62,880 nucleotides of DNA. Origin: CAZDBA01 sp964503615. GTDB lineage: Bacteria; Planctomycetota; Planctomycetia; Pirellulales; Pirellulaceae. Below, one piece after another: positions 43,337 to 53,600 of the stretch (position 1 is its first letter; every line of letters starts with the position of its first letter). The notes below the pieces were generated by a model, which had not been told where the DNA came from, did not search any database, and was given only the letters and a program-made list of their open reading frames with translations. The translations under genes and the position numbers were made by a program. Location of the stretch: contig CAZDBA010000005.1 in the NCBI GenBank assembly GCA_964503615.1, forward strand, positions 1 through 62,880, written 5' to 3'.

Positions 43337-43723
43337 CTAAACTCCGTATTCTCCGGCTTGCGGTGGAATAGCTTGTGGCGGAATGGCTTGGGCCGGGTGA
43401 GCTACGGCTTGCTGAACCACAACCGCGGTTCCATAGGCATACAATTCCGCTGCTCCGGAGGTTACCGCACTGGTTGTAAAACGAACGTTCACGATTGCAT
43501 TTGCGCCCAACTGCTGGGCTTGTCCCATCATTCGCTCAATCGCCTCTCGCCGTGACTCGGTCAAGAGCTCGGTGTATCCCTTGAGTTCGCCGCCGACCAA
43601 ATTCTTCAGCCCCGCTGCAATATCACGGCCTGCATGTTTAGCCCGAACGGTATTGCCCTGCACGATCCCTTTGACTTGAACCACTTGAAAGCCTGCTACG
43701 GTTTCGGTGTTCACTACAATCAT
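43337..43723 (-). CDS. YbjQ (DUF74) family protein, soluble
   Basis: The 128 residues match YbjQ throughout: MIVVNTETVAGFQVVQVKGI, GNTVRAKHAGRDIAAGLKNL, VGGELKGYTELLTESRREAI, and GANAIVNVRFTTS. The C terminus has a short direct repeat (two IPPQA units). It precedes a second, membrane-anchored YbjQ by four bases. The two are the first genes of the ten-gene minus-strand run. A heavy-metal or small-ligand role is only a family label. Confidence 0.88.
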   Translation of the reverse strand: MIVVNTETVAGFQVVQVKGIVQGNTVRAKHAGRDIAAGLKNLVGGELKGYTELLTESRREAIERMMGQAQQLGANAIVNVRFTTSAVTSGAAELYAYGTAVVVQQAVAHPAQAIPPQAIPPQAGEYGV

Positions 43724-44019
43724 CGATTCTACTCAATTAAAATATTCATGGTTTTTGCTTGGCGATCCACTGAATTTGTTGTACCCGACCCAAGGTGCAA
43801 AGCCTATCCCAATCCAAAACTACTGGGTAATGTTCCTCAAATGTTCTCAAATTGGTGGAAGATCTTTACCTATTTTTTTGCCTTGATCCATCTTTTATTT
43901 TGGGTGTTAAGTTTTAAACCTCAGTGACCCGTGCTCCAGTTATACCTTGACTTTTTATCGTTTGTGGTCCATTCTTACCTGCAGCGGTGGGGCAGCCGCT
44001 TTCAATAAAGGAATGTGCG

Positions 44020-45807
44020 ATGACCTTGGATTTCTTTCTAATCCCTCTTAATCCTTTGCAACATCTTCAGAACAGTTTTGTTCGCTTGAGTTGGGCGTCT
44101 ACTTTTTTGGCCGTGCTACTCTGCTGGGCATTTCCAGCGCAGCATGTGGTTGCACAAGACTCCGCCCGCTTGCAGCAGCAGATCAAAAGCCATCTTGATC
44201 ATGGCGAGTTTGCCGCAGCGATCGATTTGACCGATCGACTCAATGGCCAGCAAGCTGATCTGTGGCGAGCGAAAATTTCTCAATCGCAAGCCGATGGCGG
44301 GGCACTACAAGGTGCCTATTTGTCGGCGAGCTCGATCGGGGATGACTTGGTTCGAGCGGAAGCCTTGAATGCCTTTCGAGGGGGCCGCCAAGCTGGAAAC
44401 GCGAATCGTGGCGGAGTTTCCGAAGCGGACTTTGACAACTTGATCGACCTGATCAAAGGCACGGTTGCACCAGACGGATGGGACGACACGAACGGCGATG
44501 GAACGATTCAATCTTATCCCGCTGGAGTCTATGTTGATGCGACGGGAACGTTGCAAAAGATCAAACCGGCCAGCAAGACCTTGCAACGGATGCGAAACCA
44601 AGCATTGCAACAGGATTCGGGCTGGTCGACTTCTGAATCGGGATTGCGAAAAATATCTTTGGTGAAACTGGAACGAGCCGCGCAGATTCTCGCCGCACAA
44701 GGCAAACCGTTGCCGGCCGATATGAAAAACCTCGGTGGACTTTACGAAGTCAAATACGTCATGGCGTTTCCCGAGACCGGTGATATTGTCATCGCGGGAC
44801 CAAGCGGGCCTTGGGAGTTGAATGAAGAGAGCCGGGCGGTAAACGTTGAAACGGGAGCACCTGTTCTGCAACTGGACGATCTCGTGGTCTGCTTGCGAAA
44901 TGCTTATGACAACAACGGGAAGTTTGGATGCGCGATTACCCCTCGCCAACAAAATCTGGCTGATACCAAACAGTTTCTGGCTACTTCAAAGTTGAAAGGG
45001 AACGCCTGGCGCAGAAAGCTACAAGAGCATCTGGGCATGCAGGATATCGAGGTCTTTGGCATCGATCCACAAACGCATACTGGCCGAATCCTTGTCGAAG
45101 CGGATTATCGCATGAAGCTGATCGGAATGGGGTTAGAGGATTCGATCGCAGAAATCCCAAGCTTTCTTTCACGGGTCCAACCCAATCCGGATGGCACGCT
45201 ACCGCCACTAGATGTCGTGCGTTGGTGGTTCACGTTGAACTACGATGATGTTTTTGCTGACGAAGATCGACTTGCGTTTGAGTTCACGGGAACGGGCGTT
45301 AAGGTTCTCAGTGAGAACGAAATGATTAACAATCAAGGACAGCGAATTCACACAGGTAAATCCAAAGGCCCCACGAAAGGGTTTGCCGATGATTTCACAG
45401 ATCACTTCGCAGAGATTGCTGACAAGTATCCTGTTTACCAGCAATTGAAAAACGTTTTCGACATGGCCTTGGTCAGTGCCATTATTCGCCAAGAGGGCCT
45501 CGCAGAAAAAGCGAACTGGCACATGACGTTTTTCCGGTCGTCCGATTCCGCTTTAGGCTATCAACCGGGCTTGGAGCCGACAGCCACTCAAGTCGATTCG
45601 GTAATTAACCACCGATTGATAAATCAACGTTTGAAAGGCAAAACGCTTAAGCATACGTTGGTGGGAATTAGTGGAGGGATCTCGTTCGAAGTAGGCCAAG
45701 TCGTTTCACCTGAATCGCTAAAAACCGAATCTACGGGAACGCTGTCTCGAACTCGTGACGAAGCAAAACCGATCGAGAATGAAGTTGAGAATTGGTGGTG
45801 GGATTAA
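44020..45807 (+). CDS. DUF1598 domain secreted protein
   Basis: DUF1598 is almost restricted to Planctomycetota; its function is unknown. The 595 residues start with a membrane/signal helix (WASTFLAVLLCWAFPAQHVV), followed by a short TPR-like helical part and the DUF1598 region: DFDNLIDLIKGTVAPDGWDD, SYPAGVYVDATGTL, DIVIAGPSGPWEL, DDLVVCLRNAY, RRKLQEHLGMQDIEVFGIDP, ADYRMKLIGMGLEDSIAEIP. The C terminus ends NWWWD. ATG at 44020 has AAAGGA nearby upstream; an earlier GTG/ATG frame is not needed. It is convergent with ispD, 33 bases apart. Confidence 0.88.
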   Translation: MTLDFFLIPLNPLQHLQNSFVRLSWASTFLAVLLCWAFPAQHVVAQDSARLQQQIKSHLDHGEFAAAIDLTDRLNGQQADLWRAKISQSQADGGALQGAYLSASSIGDDLVRAEALNAFRGGRQAGNANRGGVSEADFDNLIDLIKGTVAPDGWDDTNGDGTIQSYPAGVYVDATGTLQKIKPASKTLQRMRNQALQQDSGWSTSESGLRKISLVKLERAAQILAAQGKPLPADMKNLGGLYEVKYVMAFPETGDIVIAGPSGPWELNEESRAVNVETGAPVLQLDDLVVCLRNAYDNNGKFGCAITPRQQNLADTKQFLATSKLKGNAWRRKLQEHLGMQDIEVFGIDPQTHTGRILVEADYRMKLIGMGLEDSIAEIPSFLSRVQPNPDGTLPPLDVVRWWFTLNYDDVFADEDRLAFEFTGTGVKVLSENEMINNQGQRIHTGKSKGPTKGFADDFTDHFAEIADKYPVYQQLKNVFDMALVSAIIRQEGLAEKANWHMTFFRSSDSALGYQPGLEPTATQVDSVINHRLINQRLKGKTLKHTLVGISGGISFEVGQVVSPESLKTESTGTLSRTRDEAKPIENEVENWWWD

Positions 45808-45840
45808 GTCATCGTTTCGTCGTATGTTTCGGCTGGCACC

Positions 45841-46569
45841 TTACCTCAACAGGTTTGTGCCCGTCGAGCCGTCCGATTTCATGCTCAACTTCGATTCGAT
45901 ACAAGCTGCCGCGAATCCCAAGTCAGCTTGTGTCGTGATTTTGATGTTTTGCGACGAGCCAGATACCAACGTTACTTCGTGGCCCGCTTGCTCAACCAAC
46001 TGTGATTCATCGGTGGGATTTAAACCGGCTCGATTCGCGTAGACATCTTGAATCAGTTCGCGAGCAAAGACTTGTGGCGTTTGAGCCTGCCACAACAAAG
46101 TGCGGTCAACGGTTTCCGCAACAACCGCCCCGTCGACCGATCGCTTAAGTGTGCTGGCAACCGGAATCGCAAGGATGGCAGCCCTTGATCGTTCCGCCGC
46201 AGCAAATACGCTCTCGATATCTTCGTCCCAAATGCAGGGACGAGCTGCGTCATGAATCGCGACCATGTCGCATGCTGGATCCACCAACGCCAGCGCGTTT
46301 TGCACACTGTCAGCTCTCTCTTTGCCCCCGTTTACGACCAGAATTTGCAGTGAATCGATCTCTGCGGCAAACCGTTTTTCAAACTCACTACGATCCTCCG
46401 CCGCGATAACAACGATGATCTGATGAACATCATCACGGTTCTTGAACCGCAGAGCCGAATGAAGCCAGACCGGTTTTTGATGAAGTTCGACGAACGTTTT
46501 CTTGTTTTTGGGATCGTTAAAGCGACTGCTTTTTCCAGCAGCGGCTAATATCACTGAAAACTTGGCCAT
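45841..46569 (-). CDS. ispD: 2-C-methyl-D-erythritol 4-phosphate cytidylyltransferase
   Basis: IspD makes CDP-methylerythritol from methylerythritol 4-phosphate and CTP, one step before IspE. The 242 residues show VILAAAGKSSRF (the usual form is AAGxGxRM/F), KTFVELHQKPVWLHSALRF, the HDAARPCI loop, LLWQAQTPQVFARELI, TDESQLVE and NIKITTQADL. All main substrate residues are present, though the CTP loop has Ser where Gly is commoner. The start is 37 bases after the htrA-like stop, so the two are likely co-transcribed, an unusual pairing. Confidence 0.95.
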   Translation of the reverse strand: MAKFSVILAAAGKSSRFNDPKNKKTFVELHQKPVWLHSALRFKNRDDVHQIIVVIAAEDRSEFEKRFAAEIDSLQILVVNGGKERADSVQNALALVDPACDMVAIHDAARPCIWDEDIESVFAAAERSRAAILAIPVASTLKRSVDGAVVAETVDRTLLWQAQTPQVFARELIQDVYANRAGLNPTDESQLVEQAGHEVTLVSGSSQNIKITTQADLGFAAACIESKLSMKSDGSTGTNLLR

Positions 46570-46606
46570 AGGGCAGGGCTCTCAGGCGCGTAAGAGGAGG
46601 AGTTTA

Positions 46607-47809
46607 CTAATCTTCTTCCCCCAACGTTACGGGAACCTCGACGATTTGTCCACGACGAAACAGTTTCAAAACAACTTGCTGTCCTGGTTGGTATTTTTCG
46701 ATCGTTTCTTCCAGTTCGTCTACCGTTTTGACCTCGACGTTTTCAACACCGACGATGATGTCGACGTTTTCCCGGTTCAGCCGTTCTGTCTGAGCGACCA
46801 ATCCATTTCCCAGCCTGCGGATTTCTCGCTCGATCAGCCCGCGAATCCCAGCCCGATCCGCCGGTCCGTTGTCGATCACGTGACCGACGATAACGCCTAC
46901 GTTACTGTTCTTGAACAAGTCGATTCCCAACGTCGGCCGGATCACTTTTCCGAAATTGATCAATTGAGGAACCACACGCCGAATCGTGTTCGCGGGAACT
47001 GCAAATCCAACACCGGTGTTCTCGCCCACCGACGATGCGATCGCAGTGTTCATTCCGATCAATTGACTTGAGTTGTCCAGCAACGGTCCACCTGAATTGC
47101 CTTGGTTCAAAGCGGCGTCCAGTTGAATCACGTTCTTGATCATTTGCCCTGATTTGGAGCGCAGTGAGCGGTTCAGGCTGGAGACGATCCCGGTCGTCAT
47201 CGTAAGGTCCAGGCCAAAGGGGTTTCCTATCGCAAACACCTTTTGGCCAACTTTCAGTGAACTGGAGTCCCCGATGTTTACGGGGAACAAAGAGGCTTGC
47301 GGAGCGTTGATCTTGAGTACTGCAATGTCGTTTGAAGGGTCTTGGCCAACGACTTGTGCCGCGTAAGATTCGCCATCAGCAAGTGTGACTTGGATCGTAT
47401 CGCTTTTTGCGATGACGTGGTGGTTCGTAACGATATGGCCTTGTTGGTCGAGAACCCAGCCCGATCCTGATCCCTCTTCTGGGACAACGGTTGAGAAAAA
47501 CAAGTCGTTCCGGCGCAACCTGCGAGTATCAATGTTGACCACACCACGATTGGCTTGATCATAAACGCTAATGTTGACTTGTTCCTCGGGTGTAAAGCGG
47601 CGGTCGCCTGCTGCCTGCGGGAATTGGGGAATGTTAGGAGCTATGAAGTTACCAGCAACGGGAACTTCGTACTCCGGGATTGATTGTTGAGGTAGTTCGC
47701 CTTGGCGTGCAACGGTAGAGGTGGGGGCAACAATGAATCCGTACATCCCCATCGCCAAAACGGCACCAATGATTCCGGAGAAGATACACAGAATGAAAGA
47801 CTGTTTCAT
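46607..47809 (-). CDS. HtrA/DegP-type S1C serine protease with one PDZ domain
   Basis: Periplasmic envelope protease or chaperone. The 400 residues have an N-terminal membrane anchor (FILCIFSGIIGAVLAMGMYG), a Pro-rich linker, and the protease domain with the catalytic His in VTNHHVI near residue 130, Asp in NDIAVLKI near 160, and Ser in GNSGGPL near 237. A single PDZ domain follows, with GIDLFKNSNVGVIVGHVIDN and VVLKLFRRGQIVEVPV. The active site is complete. It is the first gene of a likely two-gene transcript with ispD. Confidence 0.95.
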   Translation of the reverse strand: MKQSFILCIFSGIIGAVLAMGMYGFIVAPTSTVARQGELPQQSIPEYEVPVAGNFIAPNIPQFPQAAGDRRFTPEEQVNISVYDQANRGVVNIDTRRLRRNDLFFSTVVPEEGSGSGWVLDQQGHIVTNHHVIAKSDTIQVTLADGESYAAQVVGQDPSNDIAVLKINAPQASLFPVNIGDSSSLKVGQKVFAIGNPFGLDLTMTTGIVSSLNRSLRSKSGQMIKNVIQLDAALNQGNSGGPLLDNSSQLIGMNTAIASSVGENTGVGFAVPANTIRRVVPQLINFGKVIRPTLGIDLFKNSNVGVIVGHVIDNGPADRAGIRGLIEREIRRLGNGLVAQTERLNRENVDIIVGVENVEVKTVDELEETIEKYQPGQQVVLKLFRRGQIVEVPVTLGEED

Positions 47810-48232
47810 GTCAAATTCTCTTTAAATTAAGGGTTGCTATTTACAGAAATACCGGGCTGATACCGTACCGAAAAAATGGCACTTTTTGCAAGCAAATATA
47901 CGCATCAAATACCAGAAAAGTTCACTGATCAGTTCGTTCTTTTCCCCATGCAATTATTGCAGTTGTCCGGAACCAAGCGGTTCGTTTAATAGCCCACCGT
48001 ACTGTCTTTGGAGCGCGGCTGTTTATTTTCGCCGACCTGCACGATCGTAATAAAACACAGAGGCAACTGCGATTCGAAAACTTTGCCTGGCTAAATGATC
48101 TTTTGCAGCACGCAAGCTTTGCCTGATTCCGATAGCTTTCTTAGTCGTTTGGTATCCGTGGCTTTTGAATAAGGGCCGGATATTGCTTTGCTCCATCAAA
48201 GCCCTTTGGGCACCATACGTAGGACAATTTAT
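47810..48232. other. Divergent intergenic region with a leader hairpin
   Basis: 423 bases between htrA-like (minus) and a secreted hypothetical gene (plus). No supported gene. A perfect hairpin GCTTTG-N6-CAAAGC is at 48185-48202, some 30 bases before the plus-strand start, where it could affect translation. GAACC-N4-GGTTC lies near 47970. No clear promoter. Confidence 0.35.
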
Positions 48233-49333
48233 ATGAAGGTCGTTTTTCATCGTTGGCAATGCTGGTTGCTGGCAATGTTTTTAGTCTGCTTGCCGGTATC
48301 GTTCGCGCGAGCCAACCTTGGACCCAATTTCGGATCGGATGAGTATGTTGGTCACGTTTTTGCTGTACGCAATTTTGAGTTCGGTACTCAATCACAAACT
48401 TTAAAGCCTGTTATTGACGGAACCTCTGCTCGCCGCGCAATTTTGGCCCAAAATAAAACAGAAGACTCAAGATCCAAATCGGAACGTTCGATTTTGCAGC
48501 GGATTGGTCAACCACCTGTACAGAAATCTCAGACAATCCGTTCGGCGGTCCATGGCATTAGGGTCGCTGCAAAACTTGCTGTCGCGAATCCTGCCCTTGC
48601 GAAATTGACCAGTTCGGCAAAACCAGCTCAACCTCGAATTGCAGAAGCGGTTGAGTTCGATCGTTTTTCAGTCAAAGACTTTGCCGAATCTGGATTTTCT
48701 CCGCAGTGCATGTTCGTAGACCAGTCGACATCCGGTTCGTTTTTGGAAAACCGAAGTGAGAAAACGTTGGTCGCCAAAGGGAATCCGATTTATAACTCTG
48801 ATGGCATGAACTGGATTGTAGAACCTCGCGAAGCGGACACATATTGGCAATACTACTCTGATTGTGCAGACTGGGATGTGGTGTTCGCCAAGCCGCAAAC
48901 TTTTGCTACCGAAGCTGCATCTTCTACTTTGGCGACGGAAACTGAGGCTTGGACAGTCGCTTTGGGATACGCTTCGCGAACCGGGGCGGAAATTTACCAG
49001 TTCCTGAGGCAAGCCGAATTTCATGCCATCGAAACTCCGGCAACAACACCCACGTTGCCAGTTCATGAGACATTGATCAAGGGATTGAAAAGTGTTCGCC
49101 CGATCATTGCAGGCACGCTGGAAAACGGTTTGGTTTATGAATCGTTTCTTTGGAATGAGTTGCAGGCTGGTTTGGAGAAAATGCAGAGAACCTCCTTTGG
49201 CAAAAGCTGGATTGTCAAAAACTGGACCAAAAACATCTGGACCAAGATAGTAAGTCGCTCAGTATTTACAGGCCCGATTGAAAGCAATGCATCTGTGCCA
49301 CAACAGCCCAGTAGCGGTAAGTCACGTCGCTAG
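48233..49333 (+). CDS. Secreted hypothetical protein
   Basis: Unrecognised, 366 residues. The N terminus is a clear signal peptide (WLLAMFLVCLPVSFARA). The mature part has a Ser/Lys-rich early region, a middle with EADTYWQYYSDCADWDVVFA, and a C-terminal basic stretch with SWIVKNWTKNIWTKIV, possibly an amphipathic helix. No catalytic motif is visible. ATG at 48233 starts directly before the signal peptide; an earlier ATG at 48188 would add 15 residues and overlap the leader hairpin. A 188-base gap separates it from the Cys-rich gene. Confidence 0.7.
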   Translation: MKVVFHRWQCWLLAMFLVCLPVSFARANLGPNFGSDEYVGHVFAVRNFEFGTQSQTLKPVIDGTSARRAILAQNKTEDSRSKSERSILQRIGQPPVQKSQTIRSAVHGIRVAAKLAVANPALAKLTSSAKPAQPRIAEAVEFDRFSVKDFAESGFSPQCMFVDQSTSGSFLENRSEKTLVAKGNPIYNSDGMNWIVEPREADTYWQYYSDCADWDVVFAKPQTFATEAASSTLATETEAWTVALGYASRTGAEIYQFLRQAEFHAIETPATTPTLPVHETLIKGLKSVRPIIAGTLENGLVYESFLWNELQAGLEKMQRTSFGKSWIVKNWTKNIWTKIVSRSVFTGPIESNASVPQQPSSGKSRR

Positions 49334-49521
49334 AACGCAGCCACTGTCCAAGATCTATTCGGGGAATGACTTAAGAGCAGAAAAACGTTGGTAAAACGAT
49401 AAGAGTATCGCTAGCAGCAAGCGTTGTTCTTACGGATTGCCAGTTCGGCTTTTATGTCAACACCCGTTCAAAGCGGATAATTGTTTGTAATTCAATTGGT
49501 TCGCAAACGAAGGATCTAACA

Positions 49522-50022
49522 ATGCTGCGGATGAGCAAATCTCTAATCTTTATCATCGGCTTTTCAATTCTGACAGTCTTGAGTAGCAGTTCAGAAGGCC
49601 AGATTTCACAAGGCATGCTGCATAGTGCCCCTTCCGTGATGTCAGCCCCTACCTACCAACAATACGGTGTTGCAGATCAGTCATCTTGCAGCTCGTGCAC
49701 TGGGCAAGCATCATCTTGCAGTTCATGTTCGGGGGGGACACCGTCTTCTAGTTCATGCAGTTCATGTTCTGGGGGGGAATCCTGCGGTTCGTGCGCGACC
49801 AAGAAAAAGCACAGTTGCGGCTGCTTGGGCGGCAAAAAAGGGCCAGGATGCGGTTTGGACTTGATTCCAGTCGAAGTACCGTGCCTCAAGCCGGTAACAT
49901 CTTGCTGCAACAATTTGGGCCGACTAGGAATTCCACCTCTTACCACACCACTACGTGCTGACACACCACCGATTGGCAAGGCTGTTGGTCGTCCATTGTT
50001 CGGACGTTGGAATGGATATTAG
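49522..50022 (+). CDS. Small secreted cysteine-rich repeat protein
   Basis: Unrecognised, 166 residues. Signal peptide at 1-27 (SLIFIIGFSILTVLSSS). The mature N-terminal half has repeats of the kind SCSSCxG/SSCSSCSGG (about five CxxC-type pairs between residues 53 and 92), then CGSCATKKKHSCGC and a C-terminal half with CLKPVTSCCNN. Around 18 Cys are present. Many disulfides or metal sites are possible; a structural matrix or metal-binding role is inferred. Two runs of seven G (49731-49737 and 49771-49777) lie inside the repeats. ATG at 49522 has AAGGA nine bases upstream. A strong terminator follows. Confidence 0.7.
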   Translation: MLRMSKSLIFIIGFSILTVLSSSSEGQISQGMLHSAPSVMSAPTYQQYGVADQSSCSSCTGQASSCSSCSGGTPSSSSCSSCSGGESCGSCATKKKHSCGCLGGKKGPGCGLDLIPVEVPCLKPVTSCCNNLGRLGIPPLTTPLRADTPPIGKAVGRPLFGRWNGY

Positions 50023-50083
50023 ACAGATTGTCGGGAATGTCAGCTTAGACTTCCAATGACACATTGAATCTACAAACACGTGA

Positions 50084-50114
50084 AAGCGAGTGGTTTAGGC
50101 CACTCGCTTTTTTT
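50084..50114 (+). terminator. Rho-independent terminator after the Cys-rich gene
   Basis: GCGAGTGG pairs perfectly with CCACTCGC across a 6-base loop, with A-T extension at the base and a run of seven T after. It lies 62 bases beyond the stop of the cysteine-rich gene. Confidence 0.85.
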
Positions 50115-50672
50115 GCAAGCCGATATTTGGAAAAGTGTCCGATCACTCAAAGAAATATAGGCGACCCAGCTCACTACCGTTCGTAAAGTTTCATACCTGT
50201 ATCATCAGGTATCTTCTCACATATTCCTATTGGTCGTTATTTCCCGCAGAAACCTTTTTAAGGGGATTTGACTTGAAGTTACCCTGTCCGGATAATGTGA
50301 TCACATTTGATTCCTTCCCGAATCTAGCTCTCACAAAGAAGGCGAGAACAAACTTAGAGCCAGTAAACTCTGAGCATTTTTCACTTTTAGACGGATATAT
50401 CAATTTCCGCTTTCGATTCTTTGGGCAAACTGTGCAGAGCACGGGAAAAGCTGGGACCAGCGTGATTACCCCATTTGGTTCGGATCTACGCTGTTTAGCT
50501 GGGTAATTTCCCGGTTTTTTGGTAGCGTATCAGCTGTAGTCAAAATAAAATGACGAATAACGATGGTATACGGACCTACGGAACCGTAGCGCCATAAATT
50601 CAAGGCAAGGCAGGGGTTTGCGAGCCCGGAACCGCAAACGCTCTCACAATATTTTCGGGTTGGAGTTTTCAC
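50115..50672. other. Intergenic region with structured leader of the 1364-residue protein gene
   Basis: 558 bases before the large secreted gene. Frames of up to 123 codons exist but have no recognisable features. Near the start codon there are two hairpins: the palindrome CTACGG-AA-CCGTAG at 50576-50589 and GTTTGCG-N10-CGCAAAC at 50616-50639. They would lie in the 5' leader if transcription starts farther upstream. Confidence 0.4.
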
Positions 50673-53600
50673 ATGTCCCTAAACAGCTCGTTGAAGATCG
50701 CGCTGAGTGGATTTTTCGTTGTTGCGCTGCTTATTCAAAGCGCTTCTTTTGCGAATGAGCCATCAACAAAGGCTGCTCGTTTGGCAACTTACGACGGTTC
50801 CACAGGCGAGATAACTTTTGCGATGAGTCTCAATCCAGAGATTGAAGAATCATCAGAACAACCGAGCGATGTGGTCATCTATGTCGATACGTCGGCAAGC
50901 CAAACAGGTGCTTACAAAGCTGACTCGATCGCAACGCTGAAAAAACTGTTGATGAATCTCAACGCAGATGATCGAGTCAAAGTCCTTGCCATCGATATTG
51001 ATCCTGTTGCGTTGCATAGCAACAACACCTTCGTTCGACCTGATGCCAACGCGACTTTGGTTGCCATCGAAAAATTGAACGAGCGTGTGCCGTTGGGATC
51101 GACCGACATGGCAGCAATGCTGAATTCAGCAGTCAATCAGTTCGAAGCCGTTGAAGGACGTTCTCGAAACGTTATCTACATCGGTGACGGCATGAGTGCC
51201 GGATTGCTAAAAAGTCAACGGCTGACAACAGCCATAAACGGTTTGACCCAAAACCGAATTTCGGTTTCCAGTTTTGCGATTGGACCCGATCGAAACGTTG
51301 ATCTTTTGGCAGCACTTGCTAACAACACAGGTGGAAACCTGGTTGTGGATTCGGATGACGCCGAGTCAACTAACCAAGGCGCTGCAGAATTGGCCAAGAC
51401 CGTTCGTGGCACCGTTTTTTGGCCAACAAGTGTGGCAGTACCAAGTGAAATTGTTGAGTTCTTTCCTGGCACAGTTCCACCACTGCGTTCAGATCGCGAT
51501 ACGGTGATCATTGGTTCGTTGGCCGAGCGTGGTGATTTTGAATTGTCGATCACAGGCGAAGTCAACGGAAACGAAACAACGATGAGCTGGCCGTTGAGTC
51601 CTGAAGACTCCAGCGACAACTTTGCTTTCCTTCCCAAACTGATCCAGATGGCTCGGTTGAACTCTGGGATGACGTTGCCAACCGTGGGTTCTGCTGGACT
51701 TCGCGAAATGGCTCGAGTTCTAAGCATTGGCTCACAGCAACTTACACAATTAAGTGCCCAAGCCGCAGTTACCGGCAACTACGCAGCAGCACGTACGTTG
51801 GCCGCTGAGGCGGGTCTGCGTGACCCCGGCAATCCCGAGCCGGAGCTTGTTGAAAGCTTTGTTCAGGAAGCAGAACAGGATGCTTTCCGTGGAGCGGTTA
51901 TTATTGACCAAACACCTCCCGCAGATGTACCCGCTTTTGCATCACCCAGCACAGGTAATTCCCTTCAACTGGGCTCTCCCGTTCCAGCAAGAGGCTCACA
52001 GGATGTTGAAGAACTTCTTCGAAACCCGACTGCGCGTCGAGATTCGGAAATTGTCCTTTTGAGTGAAGCGGAAAAAGAGCGAGTCATCACTGGCAAGATT
52101 AGGCAGATGACCAAAGTTGAATTGGAACGTGCTAACATCGAAGCGGTTACCGATCCAGGTAGAGCCTTGGATACACTCAAAAGCCTAATGGATGTCATTG
52201 CTCAAACCGAAGGCATGGACTCAGGGGTTCGGCGCGACCTTCGCATTAAAGTTGAATCGTCGTTGAGAACCGTTAGTAGACGAAAGTTTGCATTTGACAA
52301 CAGCCGAGCTTTGGCTGATGCCAACAAAGCTCGTGGATTGGAAAGAAAACGAACGATCCAAGCCTTTGTTGATCGACAAGAAGAAGTCAGTCAGCTGATC
52401 AATCGTTTCGATTCATTGATTCGCGAAGGAGAGTTCCAAGCTGCAGAAGACACGACGTTGTACGCTTTTCAGCTTGAGCCTGAGTCTGCCGTTACTAACA
52501 GTGTTTATACTTCTGCTCAGATCCGACACAATTACCAACTGTTCAAAGAGTTGTCACGTGTTCGTGCCACGAATTTCCTGGCCGCTTTGTATGAAACCGA
52601 GAAATCAACAGTGCCGTTTTCCGGCGAACCACCTTTGTTGTTCCCCGATCCAGAAGAGTGGGCTCGCAAGAAAGCGCTTCGCGCCAAATATCAGGACATT
52701 CGCCTGTCAGGTAATGCCACTGATGAAAAGATCCTTCGTCAGTTAGACGAACAGGTTGATTTTGAATATGACGAAACACCGTTCATCGATATCATGGACG
52801 AGATTCGGGACAAGTACAAAATCAATATCGTGCTCGATCAATCTGCTCGAGACGATTCGTTGACAGAAGACGATCAAGTTTCTTTCAACGTAAAAGGTGT
52901 GCGCATGAAAAATGCACTCCGCCTGATGTTGTCCGAAAAGAATGCGACATTCATCGTTCGCGACGAGGTGCTTCGCATTATCTCCAAAGATGTTGCTGAT
53001 AGCCCCGAGTTTTTTATTACCAATGTGTTTAACGTCGGTGATCTTGTTGCCCCTAAGCAATCATTCGGTGGCGGTGGCGGATTTGGCGGTGGCGGATTCG
53101 GCGGTGGCGGATTTGGCGGTGGCGGATTTGGCGGTGGCGGTGGACAATTCGGCGGTGGTGGATTTGGCGGCGGTGGCCGCGGGGGTGGAGGCGTTTTCTG
53201 CATTCAGGACGCACCCGTTGGCAAATACCAAGCGGCAGATCCAGTTGAAGTTAAAGTCGAAGACCGATCAGCCGGCAAGATGATTGAACTTGACACCAGC
53301 GACCAAAATCCAAATGTGGCTTGGGCGGAGTACTTCAGCAAAGTTCACGCACGTCCTCAAGACGTTCGCCGAACTGCAAAACGTTTGATGGCTCAGAAGA
53401 AGGTTGAACAAGTTATTGGTTTGATCCATGGAGCAATCAAGCACAATCAGTCACAAGCTTGGATGTACGAAGCCTTGGTTTTGGCGATGAAAATCGCCGA
53501 TCGACCTCAAAACGATGTCGAAAGAGCTTTGCTTTCAGCGGTTGATCTGGCTGACAACGCTCAAGACGCAATGATTGTTGCCAAGTATATGGTTGACAAC

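Noticed and set aside
48023..48259. 78-codon minus-strand frame upstream of the secreted hypothetical gene
   Set aside because: Overlaps the start and signal peptide of a better supported gene and has no features of its own.
50135..50506. 123-codon plus-strand frame before the large secreted gene
   Set aside because: No signal peptide, domain or ribosome-binding site; composition does not look coding and antisense frames of similar length occur in the same stretch.
53066..53192. CRISPR-like array
   Set aside because: The repeats are 15 bp, contiguous, in frame and code for Gly-rich protein; no spacers.
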